Positions 23,821 to 35,671 are shown, counted from the stretch's first letter. The stretch is DNA of 64,000 nucleotides from Coprinus comatus (GCA_034638255.1 JAWPGT010000009.1:62001-126000); one strand, 5' to 3'. Notes: generated by a model from the letters alone, not told the origin. Translations and numbers: made by a program.

Positions 23821-25332
23821 TCATACCTTGAACAATTCAGGTTTCATGTTCTATCGCATAGGTTAACGAGGCGACACAAATCAAAGTCGCATTGCACTTA
23901 CCAGTTTGCACAATCTTGCCACTAAACCCGCCAATTGGATAAAAGTACCGACACCTTCTAGAATCCGCATATGCGTAAATCCAATTTCCTATCCCGAACA
24001 ATTAGATCCGTCCTCGAGGCTTCTTTTAACAGCTGGAACATTCACATACTTTGATATATTCTAATTTCGTATATTCCGGCACTCTGAAAACAGCATTTGT
24101 TAGTCATAACTGACAGAAGAGACAGCTAGCGGAGAATGGAAGGATGTATGGAGAATAGAACACCCACTCATCAGATGTTTTTACAACTCGGAAGAAAGTA
24201 ACCACAATATCAACAGCACTATACCCTTGTTCCCATAGCTCTTTTAGTTTGTCTAGTGCCCCATCTACATTTCCCTTTAGACACGCTTGGATTGCTGTTC
24301 GAATAACAATTGGATGTGGTTGATCGCAAACTTTGAACACATTGTCCCCTGAGACGAAACCAAATCCTGAATATGTCGATTGAAGATTATTTATTGCCTG
24401 TCGCATATCGCCTTCTGACGTGAATATTAGAGCCGTTAGACCGTCATCATTGTAAGTGACCTGAGACACGCATCAGTCTTCAAACGGTTTAGTATGCCAA
24501 CAGCAAGTGCATACGTACATTTTCAGCTTCGCAGATTTCGAGAAGTCTTTTGAGAATTTCTTGATCCGCAGTTTAGCGTACCGGAGGATAGCACAACGAG
24601 ATTGAATAGGCTCGATGATCTTGTTGCTCATATTGCAAGCTAAGCAGAAACGAGTGGTATTAGAGAATATTTCCATCGTTCGACGAAGTGCTTGTTGTGC
24701 TCCTGGTGTCATACTGTATTCCACATTTCAATCACCTGCCATTGTTAATGGAAGTGCGTTAATATAAGCGAACCTATCAGCTTCGTCAAGAATGACAATC
24801 TTATGACGTCCAGGTGGTAATGTTACTTTCTTCTGTGCAAACTGTTTGATTTTAGTTCGCACTACGTCAATTCCTCTGTCATAAAAGTTAATACTTATAG
24901 GTGTGATTTCGTAACTATCAGGTCCAACGTACCGTTCATCCGATGCATTCAGCTCCAAAACACCCTCCTTATACGCGTTCCCTAGTAGCTGATGCGCTAA
25001 ACAGTGTATACTTGTAGTTTTCCCAATACCAGGTAAACCCTATCGATTATTATTAAACAACCCTCTTTAAAGCCAGAAGCCAGAACTCACCGAAATAATG
25101 AGATGAGGACAATTTCCATCCCTAGCAATCACCTTTAGCCTCTCGATCGTGTCAATATTGCCGACAATATCATCTAGGAGTTGTGGTCTATATTTCTCCA
25201 CCCTATTTAACAAAACTTAGGATATTGTGTATTTATATGAAGAATGGATTCTCACCAAGGAAGCTCGTATGCTTCAGCAGCAGAATTGCCACTGACTGCT
25301 TTGCCTTTGCCATTATTGCTTGTAGATGTCAT
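23821..25332 (-). CDS. RFC4: Replication factor C small subunit (human RFC2 / yeast Rfc4 type)
   Basis: Start is at 25332 ([12 protein letters not shown]); about ten short exons lead to the TGA at 23821..23823. AAA+ clamp-loader motifs appear in order: LPWVEKYRP, Walker [26 protein letters not shown], Walker [13 protein letters not shown], sensor 1 in [13 protein letters not shown] and the SRC arginine-finger motif in [12 protein letters not shown]. The C-terminal collar reads [26 protein letters not shown] and, across small exons, [20 protein letters not shown]. The [11 protein letters not shown] and [11 protein letters not shown] wording fits the RFC2/Rfc4 class. Walker A has GLPGIGKT, where most members have GPPGTGKT; Lys and Thr are kept. 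The gene diverges from the SerRS gene with only 134 bp between starts. Confidence 0.93.
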
Positions 25333-25466
25333 TTGGCAAAGGAATTAACGAGACGCGTTTTGTTGGAGGTCACGCGAATCACTATAAGTGTGACTTTTAA
25401 TTGGATAGGCTATTTACGCGTTTTTCAGTTTATTACCATCACCCACATAACCATAATGCACAGAAC

Positions 25467-27236
25467 ATGTTTGCGGTACTGTTCTCGTCCTGGTCCTGGT
25501 GAGTTATCAAATTCTTACATTCCATTTTGAATAACAAAAGTCTGACCAAGAACAACGAGTTATAAGAACTACCTTTTCTAAACGGACTTACAGCAGCAAC
25601 ACACCAAGTTCTCAACAACAACAATCCAATGACAATCCAATATTCACAAGTGAACTTCCAAAACCCAAATTGGATTATCACACCATAACTCGAAGTCTAT
25701 CTTCCAAAATCACAAACGCACGCACACGTAAAGCACCAATTGACATTCCTTCCATATCCAATCTTTCTACCATATACAAATCATACAAAGATCACATTCA
25801 TCTCATCAATACTATCCGTTCCGAACAAAACGCTTTAGGTCTCGAAATCCAAAACGCTATAAAAAAAAAGACGTTGGGAGAAGAAATGAATTATTGGATA
25901 AAGCTAAAGGACTTAAAAGTTCTTTGGTTAAGAAGGAAGATGAATTGGAAAGATTGGAATTTGAATTATTCAAGTTGACACTTACTTTTCCAAATGATAC
26001 ACATCCAGAATCACCATTAGGTCCCGAACCAAATGCAAGAACCCTCTCAATACACGGTCCACAACCACCACTTCCCCATTCACCCTCCCGAAACCATTTA
26101 ACAATTTGTAAAAAATTCGATTTATTGGATTTCGAAAGTGGTTCTGTTGTTACTGGAAGTTCATGGTATTATTTGATGAATGAAGCTGCTTTACTCGAAA
26201 TGGCTTTGATTAATTATTCTATTCAAGTTGCTATGAAGAATGGTTTTGTACCTGTTACTACTCCGGATGTTGTACGTGCAGATTTGGCTGCTAGATGTGG
26301 ATTTCAACCTAGAGAAGTTGGTGGAGCTGCTTCTCAAATGTATCACATTTCAAATCATCATATACCTTCTCGTCATCTTCCTCCTTCTCTTCCGGTTCGC
26401 CGACTTCTTCGAATTCGAATTCGTCACCGACACCGACACCGACACCGACATCGCCAGAATTAGTATTAGCAGGAACAGCCGAAATTCCGCTTGCAGGAAT
26501 GTTTACAAACAAAATCTATCCTTCCGATCAATTACCTTTAAAAGTTGTTGGTGTAGGACATGCTTTTAGATCTGAAGCAGGTGCATCAGCTGATAGTAGA
26601 GGTTTATATCGAGTTCATCAATTCACTAAAGTTGAATTGTTCGCTGTTACGAAAGATGATCAAAGTGAAGAAATGATGGAAATTATGAAGAATATTCAGA
26701 AAGAAATATTGAGAGGTTTGGGTTTGACTTTTCGGTAAGTGTCCCCCCATTTTCTTTTCTTTTCCTTTCCTTTCTATTTATTAGAATGTTTTCTTTGTCT
26801 TTGTCTCCCTTTGCTAAAACCAGTTTTTTTTTTTTGTAGGATTCTTGATATGCCTTCTGAAGAACTTGGAGCAAGTGCATACAGGAAATACGATATGGAA
26901 GCTTGGATGCCAGGACGTAATACATGGGGTGAAGTAACCTCTTTATCCAATTGTACAGATTATCAATCTCGAAGACTTCATATTCGTTATCGACCACTCA
27001 CTCCAAAAGGTTCAACACCTACTCAAACAAAGACATCACAAAATACAAGTTTACCATTTGCTCATACACTTAATGGAACTGCAGCTGCTATTCCAAGGCT
27101 TATTGTTGCCTTATTGGAGAACGGTGCAGTGTTTGGAGAGGATGGAGAAATTGAGTATATTAGGTTACCACAAGTACTCAAACCTTTTTGGATTGATAAC
27201 AAACGGGGAGTTGTGAGGTGGGCAGGAGAAGAGTAA
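25467..27236 (+). CDS. Seryl-tRNA synthetase, probably mitochondrial; reading frame disrupted
   Basis: Class II SerRS features are clear: an N-terminal coiled-coil arm ([18 protein letters not shown]), motif 1 region [40 protein letters not shown], motif 2 [26 protein letters not shown], and motif 3 [20 protein letters not shown] short N-terminal leader and overall sequence suggest the organellar enzyme. I chose ATG 25467, because only that frame joins the CAG acceptor before the Gln-rich start of exon 2. A normal intron splits TFR/ILDM near 26735. Two problems exist. At the A9 run 25861..25869 the frame must shift by one base, and again between about 26345 and 26400. Either the assembly lacks single bases or the gene is damaged. 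The conserved blocks are all intact. Confidence 0.85.
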
Positions 27237-27409
27237 AGCAGCATATATATATTCTTATTTAGTAAGTAAGTGAAGAGTTGCTCTCTACTTTAAGTTACTG
27301 ACGTCCTCGATGTACTACAGAGTACAGAGTTATCAATACGTGAAATCATTTAAACATCTTGATCATGCACTTTCCTACGAATAGAGCCAGTATTCATAAT
27401 TAGCAGATA
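27237..27409. terminator. Shared 3' region of convergent genes
   Basis: The SerRS gene (+) and the LSB5-like gene (-) converge here with 173 bp between stops. The AT-rich ATATATATATTC stretch right after the SerRS stop is a plausible polyadenylation region. No gene fits here. Confidence 0.35.
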
Positions 27410-29308
27410 TCAACGTCCATGACCAACCGCTTCGTCATCTCCAAATATGTCGTCAAAAGGATTGGAAGACGTAGCAGGTTGAGATGATTGAGAGGTAGAA
27501 GGTTGAATCTGTGAGGATGGTCCAGCTTGATCCTCGTCTGAATCCTCGTTATCCGATACAGTTACAAAATCTCTGCGCTTCGAAGATCCAACAAAAGTAT
27601 CACCATCGTCACTCGACTCATAATCACTAAAGTCAGACAGCGAACCGCGATGTGTGTCCTCGTCCCGACCACTGTCATTGGCATTAGGAGTACTGGGTTT
27701 TAATGGGGGTGGTAAGTTCTTGGCGGAAGCACCGAAATCTAGGTCGGCAAGATCGGGGTGAACGTAAGAATCGAACGATTCCTTGGCCTTTGACTTGTCG
27801 CCAAGTTCCTTTGCTTTCTCTACTCCGCCATTCTGATCCGCTTGAGTCTCGGCCTCGGCAGGTTCTTGGTTCCTAATCGATGTCTTGGCCAATTCTGTGG
27901 TAATTTGGTCTGATACCTCTTCGGTTGTCAACCGTTGATATGCGTCCAAGGCAGCTTCTACGCGTTCGTGTGTTTCAATCAGCGTTCCTATGATATCTTC
28001 ATTTTCCACGAGCTTGGCAATCCATCAGTAACGCAGGTCTTTTGATAAAATGAAGACAAATTATACCTGTGTAAACCAAGCGATTCTCTTCTTTGCTTCT
28101 TTTGCCTTTTTCAAACAAGTCTGGACTCTCTCGTTTGATTCAAACGTGTCATTGTCGAGATTGACGAGCTTTTAACCGGTTCAGTGACTATATGCAAAGA
28201 AAGCATGATAGTAGACTTGCCATAATAGCATTGAGTAGACTACTTGATGCCTGGGTAGCTTCAACGATGCTATCCAACACTTTTGGCTTGTCCTGAACTC
28301 CTTATCAATACCAAACACCCATGGATGTATACAATTGAGCCTACCCTCTCAAAGTTGAACGACCTTCTTCGCCTTTCAAGCTGATTCCTCCCCCTTTTGG
28401 CCCTATCTTCAGCCTTAGCTTTATTCTTCTCCTTGGTCTCGCTGGATTCTTCTCCCGTAGTAATTTGAACATCATATTCACTTGGTATACCAAGATGAGT
28501 GATCATTTCATCTTTCTTAGAATATTTCCTCCGCTTCTTGGTTTTAGTTTTCTCTTTATCCTTATTTTCGCTAGATTTCCCATCCACATTGGCTTCAGGT
28601 AATCCAAGGTGAGTCATTATTTCTTCTCTCCTGTATGCACTCCTATCATTCTTGAAGCTTCGATGAAGACCTTCATAGAGTACCATATCAGGATCATGTC
28701 GATAAGCAACTTGCCAACCAAGTAAAGTTGCATCCAATCGTTTCTTTACACGTTTATCAACGTTAACATCAGTCCAGATTCCTCTAAGAATACCAATGAA
28801 TTGTGAATCAGCGAATGCCGCTATAAATGATGTCATTTCTTGTTAGCAGCTGGAATATGACGGGGGAGGACATACGACCCATTTTCTTAGGTATATTCTC
28901 GAGAAGAGCTCGCATGATCTACTGACACACACACATATATTAGTAACAATAGGCAATTAATAACGCAGGTTTAATCGGGGCCCACATAACTCACCACAAG
29001 AGCACGATATTGATGATGAGGATTTCCATGTTTTAATTTCTTTCGTAAAGCTCTTGTAGCTTCTGCTGATCTATAATGTCATACAATAAGCTCATGTGGT
29101 CAGGATTTTGAAGAGAATATTGTCATGTCAGGGACTTACCCGGATGCTTGTAGATTAATCGCCTCTACCAATTCAAAGATCCTAATATATGAATGGGTGT
29201 ATATCACAATGTATTTTGGATTACTGATAACAAAGCAATGTTGTTATCAATAGATAAATAAAGCACTTACCCTTCATATGACTCCGCAGCAGTAGTTGTT
29301 CCAGTCAT
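27410..29308 (-). CDS. LSB5: VHS/GAT-domain endocytic adaptor, LSB5-like
   Basis: Small exons start at 29308 (MTGTTTAAESYEG) and end with TGA at 27410..27412. The N-terminal 140 residues form a VHS-like superhelix: IFELVEAINLQASG, ATRALRKELKHGNPHHQYRA, LVIMRALLENIPKKMG, AFADSQFIGILRGIW. A long Lys/Arg/Glu-rich linker follows, then a GAT-like three-helix region (ANAIM-LVNLDN and IGTLIETHERVEAALDAYQ). The C-terminal tail is acidic and ends in SNPFDDIFGDDE. NPF is the ligand for EH domains, which ties the protein to clathrin-mediated uptake and actin. The combination matches yeast Lsb5 (Las17-binding, ubiquitin-linked). GGA or TOM1-like adaptors are alternatives, but a GAE domain is absent. Confidence 0.82.
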
Positions 29309-29793
29309 TATCTCTACCCAATCCGTTACAGAAGACTATCTCATGTACGAACGCCACAGTTCCGACCAAATAGATTGAGATCGTTTGGTAAGTAACGAAA
29401 GTCATTTAGATAGAAAAAAAATAAAGACGGACATGAGGTTTCTCGCGTCCGAGAACCTGTCGTAAATTGAAGGTGGCCATTGGGATATCCGCAGCTCAAG
29501 ATGAACAGTTGAAACTAACAAGGGGGCCGCGTGATAACAACGAGATAGATCATTCATTACATAATACTATTGTCCCGGAAGATATTTTTAGTCTGCGTGA
29601 CGCAACTGTAGCGGTTCCAAACTACATGTGCTTATAATACCCCCCATGATCCATAATGAAACATGAAAACCCGAGAAAAGGATGATAAAGAAATACAACA
29701 ATGCGTAGGAAAGTACAGAAAGGTATATACAAAATCCGTGTGAGTCGTTAGCGGTCGTTATTCGAATAGAAAACAGGGGATCCATTCCAACCT
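29309..29793. other. Intergenic between LSB5-like and zinc-protein genes
   Basis: About 485 bp. The minus-strand open frame near 29588-29785 is Ile/Leu/Ser-rich, with no family match and no splice support. It holds the promoter of the LSB5-like gene and the 3' UTR of the next minus-strand gene. Confidence 0.45.
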
Positions 29794-31261
29794 CTAGACG
29801 TTTTTGTCGGTTGTTGATGATCCGCTCGTAAGGTCGTTGGCCGTTCCGTTATTGATGTTCACACCTGTCTGTGATGTTGTTGAGATGTTGATCGAAGCTC
29901 TCTGATGAGCTATATTATTTTGTATCATCATTCCCATATTCGGTGCTGGTAGAGCACTCATATTTATTGGGGTTTCGCAATAGAGGCGAAATAAAATGGT
30001 TTCTAGTGCAGCGACACTGGCATTCGGATATTCGTAGGAGCGAGCGTGTTCCCGTATTGAATGAAACAGTGATGCCATATTTTCCCAACGGTCAGGTGGA
30101 AGAGCCGCGGGAGCAGGAGGTTGCGGGGGTTGAGTGTAGGTTATTTGAGATGTAGAGGGTGTAAATAAATATGTTTGTCCGGTTTGAACTGGGAAAGAGG
30201 ATTGAGAAGTAGATAATGATGAAAGTACAGATGTTGAGGTTGTTGTCGAGTAGGTCTGAGTGGGACTAGCCTCTGGAGCCGTTGGAGGTGAAAAATTTGG
30301 TTGTTGAAGGTGCACCTATCCGGTCGGCCCCTGATATAGCGATGGTGGTGGATGGAGCAGATATGGGTAATGACGGAGAATCAGACGTGGAAGGAATAGA
30401 TGCTGGAGGTTGCGTAGATGTAGAGCTATTAGCAGCAGCAGTATCTTGATGCGATTGAACGGTGGTGGGACTGCATGGCTTATCCTTTTCTACTCTGGCA
30501 TTTTCTTTTCTACCGCGCCTTGTGAATGGTAGATTGGCCGGTCCAATTTCATGTGAATGGGTTTCAAAATCTAAACATTTGTTGTCGTCAAAATGCACGG
30601 TTCATAAATCGACTACGCACAGCATGCTCGAATCTCCTCGGTATCGAAATACGTTTTGTAGCTGATTGAAGCTGGACAACCTGCTTCCAACTATAAAGTT
30701 GAAGAAAATAACATGAGGCCAAAATAGCACACTAAGGGGATACAAGAACTTCTTACCTTCCGACTTGGTACCTTTCGTGTTCGCTCAGGGTGTTTCTTGA
30801 TATATTTCTTCCTTCCGCTGCGAGAATGCCTCGCACATACTAATTTAGTATGATCTTTAAACCGGGGTGGGACCGCTTTACTACCATGTGTATCTCCCTA
30901 GCAATGGGTAACACATGAGATGACATGATTTCCGACGATCCAAAGAAGTACGGTGAACCTTTACAAATTCGCACATGGTCCGCTCCTCCTCCTCCTCTCG
31001 CCATTTGTTGAATTCCTGCATGTCAGCAAACACCAGATCATATCCTTCCTCTGCATCGCCAGACCCATATGGTAGTTTGCTGGCTTGTTGTGGCTGTTTC
31101 TTGAGACTGACTGAGAAGATGACAGGGTTTTCTATTTGGACGGGAAATTGGGACTGTCCTGAAAGAGGAGATTGTGGGTTTAACTGTTGGTGATGTTGGA
31201 TGTGATGTTGGACTGAATTGTGGAGAGAAAGGTCACCAAGACGGAAGTGCTGGAAACTCAT
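29794..31261 (-). CDS. GCM/FAR1-like zinc-finger protein, possible DNA-binding factor
   Basis: Exons run from about 31261 ([13 protein letters not shown]) through a [16 protein letters not shown] exon, a [15 protein letters not shown] exon and a [11 protein letters not shown] exon to the TAG at 29794. The central block has [19 protein letters not shown], then GCPASI, then HSHEIG. Spaced cysteines plus a terminal HxH are how the WRKY-GCM1/FAR1 zinc fold looks in transposase-derived regulators. The N-terminal part has a Gln/His-rich stretch and [10 protein letters not shown]. The C-terminal half is Ser/Thr/Pro-rich with a helical [13 protein letters not shown] region. A frame change near 30260-30310 can be explained by a 43-nt GTGCAC...CAG intron. 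That is unusually short, so one base may be missing instead. The gene is divergent from UTP11. Confidence 0.7.
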
Positions 31262-31364
31262 GCGAAGGAATTGCCCCCAGAACGCTATATTTCCGGAGAT
31301 AAACACCTCGACCATTTTGCACACAAAGTCACACTGTCACTGTCACATCTCCCTAATTGCTTCA

Positions 31365-32571
31365 ATGACCTCCTCGCTCAAAAACTCCGTACACAGGAGA
31401 AATCACAAGGAGCGCTCTCAGCTCGCTTCCAGGGCAAAGCTTGGTATCCTCGAAAAACACAAAGACTATGTCCAGCGAGCAAGGGACTACCATTCAAAAC
31501 AGGACAGGCTCAAACGCCTCAGGCAAAAGGCCGCAGATCGTAATAAGGATGAATTCTACTTTTCTATGGTCAAGGAGAAGACGAAGGTTAGAATATACCC
31601 CAAAATATCGTCATACACCCAAAACTAACTTCTACTTAGGGTGGTGTAGCTATCAAAGGCAGAGAGGGTGTAGCCCTTCCAGTCGACATGGTTAAAGTTC
31701 TTAAAACCCAGGACGAGAACTATGTGCGAGTGATGAGAAACTCTAACGCTAAGGTTTGTGTACTCCTATACTATATAATCATACATTCTTATCCGATATC
31801 CTCCAGAAAATAGATAACATTAAAATTCAACTCACAACCATGGCTAACCTCATAAAAAATCCTCTCACGGAAGATGACCAACAAGGTTTACAGGAAGATG
31901 AGATTCGTATCCTAAGTGAGGCCGGCGTTCTCCAACCCTCAAAAAAAGGAAAGAACAAAGCAAAACACATTGTCTTTGCTGAAACAGCAGAAGAAGGTAT
32001 ACACACACCATACTTGTCAGAGTCCATCTCATTTATATCCCTACCAGCTCGAGCACATGCATATGCGAGCAAGACCCAAAAAAGACCCTTGACAGCCGTT
32101 ATCAAAACATCCGATGATACCCAACAGCCCCAAGAGGTAGACCTCGGTTGGAAAGTTGAGGACTCAAAACGCAAGCGTAGAAAATCATCACATAACCCAA
32201 AACCAGGATCGTCCCTTCAGACTATCAAGGATCATAACATGGGACTAGACGATCTAGATACACAAGACGAAGACCCTCAACCATCCTCAACATCGGTAAA
32301 ACGCCGTCTATTAAAGGAGCTTTCTGCCAGGCTACTTCGAGACAAGCAACTAAGATATGCCGAACGCGAATTTGAGATGCAGCGGCTGTTGATGGGCAAA
32401 GGTGCACGGTCAAAGATAGCTGGCGTTGAGAAAGTAGAGGGAGATTTAGACTCGGAAGAGGACGAGGATGAAATTGATGCACGGAAAGGAAAAAGAAGAG
32501 TATCGGTAAGGAAGGTTGATGAGGCTACCTACAAACCCCGAGTTTACAAGTGGAAGCTGGAACGCAAGTGA
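31365..32571 (+). CDS. UTP11: U3 snoRNP / SSU processome protein UTP11
   Basis: Three exons (31365..31586, 31640..31753, 31807..32571) give 366 residues. The N-terminus has the family signature: [49 protein letters not shown]. After the first intron come [20 protein letters not shown] and [19 protein letters not shown]11 is part of the UTP-C/central 90S processome and is needed for early 18S rRNA cleavages. The C-terminal half is Lys/Arg-rich and acidic (SEEDEDEID) and ends [14 protein letters not shown], the conserved UTP11 end. The start is fixed by [13 protein letters not shown], because earlier in-frame Met codons lie in the leader. Confidence 0.94.
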
Positions 32572-32580
32572 TAGTTCTCT

Positions 32581-33402
32581 TCACAAGCTAAATTGTGTTT
32601 TCTGGGACTCCTCAGGGAAAACGGTACCTATTTCCACACATTGTTCCTTTAAGCTTGGTCCAAATCTGGACATGTGATACAGAATGTCCGATCTCCATAT
32701 TGGAGTGTTTAAATGGCAAGTAGAATAAGGTGCTGCAAGCGCAGTCAATGCTGACACTGCCGTGGAGATGAAACCCATCGCGGGTAGAAAGACCTGGGTT
32801 GCAACAGGTGTGTCTGGCTGTAGGTCACGTTGTTGACGCGAGCAGCAACTTCGAAGACGGGACCTGCACCGATTTCATAGTACTTTTGACAAATCAGCTA
32901 AGTTGTAAAAATAAAGGATAGACTCACGTCAACGAGCATGAAATTAGGCGCTCTAGAATGCTTCTCAATACAAGTATTAACATGTGCACCCAGAGAACCA
33001 GGTTCTGAGGCAGCATTTGTTTCGATTTCCCAAACATTGAGAAATTCTGCAAATCCAACGAATTTATGAGTGGTGTTCTCAAAAAATAAATAAAAATATT
33101 ACCTTCAATTACAAAAGGGTATCCGATGAGCTGTCAATGTATACAATGAAGCGCTTACCTGAATCTATCATGGATTCTAGGGATGGCCATGAAGTGACAG
33201 GGAGGGTGATAATTGTGGGATGAATGCTGCTTTATCTAAGCTCGCAGTGGCGAAATTTGACAAACTTCTCACCAATCAGGTTGTCACTGTCGATAAAGAA
33301 GATAGACAAGACTACATGAAAATATCAGTATCCGTTCTTGCAATTTGAATCATACGTCTAACCTTCATTTGGGTTTTTATCCAACCAGGTTTTGACTGTA
33401 TT
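32581..33402 (-). pseudogene. Relic of a PLC-like phosphodiesterase gene
   Basis: Several minus-strand exons of a fungal PI-PLC-X-like phosphodiesterase can be read: TVKTWLDKNPNE, VLSIFFIDSDNLI, TSWPSLESMIDSGKRFIVYID, YPFVIEEFLNVWEIE, APNFMLVD and YYEIGAGPVFEVAARVNN. Family members read like this in the second half of the barrel. The first half, with the catalytic histidines and the HNSY-type motif, is not found upstream. The join between FIVYID and YPFVIE is out of frame. The exon carrying SWPSLE has an in-frame stop before it in the only phase that fits. I infer a 5'-truncated, decaying copy. It ends only 9 bp from the UTP11 stop on the opposite strand. Confidence 0.6.
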
Positions 33403-34679
33403 TCTTGTTAGCCTGGCCAAATTAGCTTGAATCAATTTAGCGAATTATTACACTATTCTTTTGATACAAATTGGTCTCTGAGTTTCTGGCATTGTCACTT
33501 TCTTACCTTTTAGCCTCTTTTTAGTTACTTGTACAAGTACCAAAAAGTGAAGTGTAGGTTTACTGATGTTATCGGTAAGTTTGCCACCGTCAAATACCGC
33601 CTGAGGATGCTTTAGTTTTTCACTTTCTCTCTCTCTCTCTAAAAAGAGAGTAGAAGATACTATAGAGTCTGAGATCAGTATTTTCATCAGTCGGGTCGAG
33701 AATTGCCTCAATCTATAGCGCACGGATACCGTCATTGAGCTGTGTCATTACTGTATTGATAATGGTACGTTATTCAATGTGTCGAATCCAGTCTATAAAT
33801 ACAATGCGATGGCATAAGATGGCGTACCGGACTGGTCCTGAGGCCTGATTAATTATGTCTGCCTTTGTTCATTTCTTTCTGTCCATTACAATAAATGAAC
33901 TGGGGTCACTTCAAGCAATGAATACGGTGGCCGGTTGGATCGCGGCATCGAAAACCCTACGCATTCATAGAATTAATAGAAGCCAATCCCAAGAGACACT
34001 AACCTCAACTTGAATATCATTCGGTCATTCAAGTCCTTGTACATCGGGAAGTACACCAAAATCGGGGGAAATACACCGTAAACTGTTGTAAAATACTCAC
34101 AGATGCTCACTGTGCGATGTGGAAGTAGCGATCCTGAAGGGCTGTGAGTCGGGTTCTATAGGTAATAGGTATGTAGTAGAAGCGTTGTCGGATGCCATAT
34201 GAAATGATCATATATACTTTAAGGGGTCTCGCTTGGAGCCTGAAGCATCCTGCGAAGATAGGTGTGATTTAATTTTGACTTCCAGCTATACTATGTACTA
34301 GAAAACAAAACGAGGAGGTTGCCATATATAATGATTATTTGTAGCCGCGTCTTTCAGCGGCTTCAAACTACCTATTTTCAGCGATTATCTAGCGGGATTC
34401 GGGAAGACGACGCGGATATATCATCTCATATACCCGAATGATCCCGTATACCCGACATCAAACTATTCGCCTCGTTCACAACTCTTGAAGGTTCAAGGAT
34501 ATATGTTCTTAAAAATCTGAAGAAATTTCAGAGTGCATTTCCTCACGAATGCGTGTGCTTCGCAATAAGCATGAAGGTGGTAAACGAACGATGTCGTGCC
34601 TTTTATTATTGTTACTCAGGGGCCGTTCAGGGGCCACGCTTTTGATTCTGAAGGTGATCTTGATTCCTTCTTAACCATC
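33403..34679. other. Gene-poor stretch with CT microsatellite
   Basis: About 1.3 kb without a supported gene. A (CT)7 run lies at 33627..33640 and is followed by AAAAAGAGAG, able to form a small hairpin. The missing first half of the phosphodiesterase would be expected here on the minus strand and is not seen. The right end is the promoter of the SDR gene. Confidence 0.45.
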
Positions 34680-35671
34680 ATGTCTCGTGTAGTTCTCGTT
34701 ACTGGATGCACCACTGGAGGCATTGGCTATGCTTTGCAAGTTTCGAGACTTTTCTACTGCGCCTACTTTGCTGAGTATCCTACAGGTCAGAAGAGTTTGC
34801 TCGCCAAGGGTGTATTGTATATGCGACCTCGCGAAAGGTTGAGACTATTGCCGACTTTGATAGTCCTAGCGTAAGAAAAGTAGTTTTGGATGTTACAAGT
34901 GACGAGGATGTCAAAAGGGTTATACAAGAAATAGTAAACAGGGAAGGTAGAATTGATGTGGTAGTAAATAATGCAGGCATCATATGTCCAGGTAAGCTCT
35001 TCTAAAACATGACTTTGAAGACAGAAGGGCCCTTAAAAGCTTTAATTTCATACTTAGGACCTCTTATTGACCACTCTTTGGAGGATGTAAAGTCCTATTT
35101 CGATACCAATACCTACTCTATCCTACGTGTCGCAAAGGCGGTTATTCCTGAGATGGCTAAACGTAAAGAAGGTATTATCGTGAACATTGGTTCAATTGTG
35201 GGGGAAGTGTAAGTCTTAGACTATTCTTAGATGACCATCCTGGCACTGAAGAAGTATCTCAGCCCAACACCATGGAATGGTCTGTATTCCGCGACCAAAG
35301 CAGCAGTTTTGACCTTCAGCGAAGTCCTCTCTATGGAATGTAGACCCCTTGGTATCAAGGTGCTACATGTTGCACCTGGAGCAGTTAAATCCAATATTGC
35401 GAATACGGGAGCCAAAAAGTTTTCACTTCCAGAAAACTCGCTATATCATTCATTTTTGGCAAACATTATGAACAGAGTATATTCCAGCCAAGGCTCAAAC
35501 AGTATGCCAACAGAGAAGTTCGCTGAAGAGGTTGTGTCCAAGACGTTACAAAGGAAACCCCCTTCCTATATGTTGCTTGGCGGGCATTCCTTTGTGTTTT
35601 CTATTCTAAGGTGGCTACCAAAGATTTGGGTTCAGAACTTTATGTGGAAGAGATATTCGAAAAAGCTGTAA
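34680..35671 (+). CDS. AYR1: Short-chain dehydrogenase, AYR1-like
   Basis: Four exons run from ATG 34680 to TAA near 35669..35671; the product is about 275 residues. Classical SDR features: the TGxxxGIG cofactor motif as VTGCTTGGIGYAL, then SEEFARQGCIVYATSR, then DVTSDEDV, NNAGI, the catalytic Ser in NIGSIVG and YSATKAA carrying Tyr and Lys. The GGIGYALxxEFARQG wording and the Arg-containing ATSR suggest NADPH use and the 1-acyl-dihydroxyacetone-phosphate reductase (Ayr1) group, which acts at lipid droplets and ER. A C-terminal hydrophobic segment (FVFSILRWLPKIWVQNFMW) would fit membrane association. The first intron starts with GCAAGT, a GC-AG intron; only this join restores GGIGYALSEEF. Confidence 0.88.

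Noticed and set aside
33627..33640. (CT)7 run followed by AGAGAG as a functional hairpin
   Set aside because: Short microsatellite of a kind common in fungal promoters; a similar (CT)7 run is at 63067. No evidence for a role.
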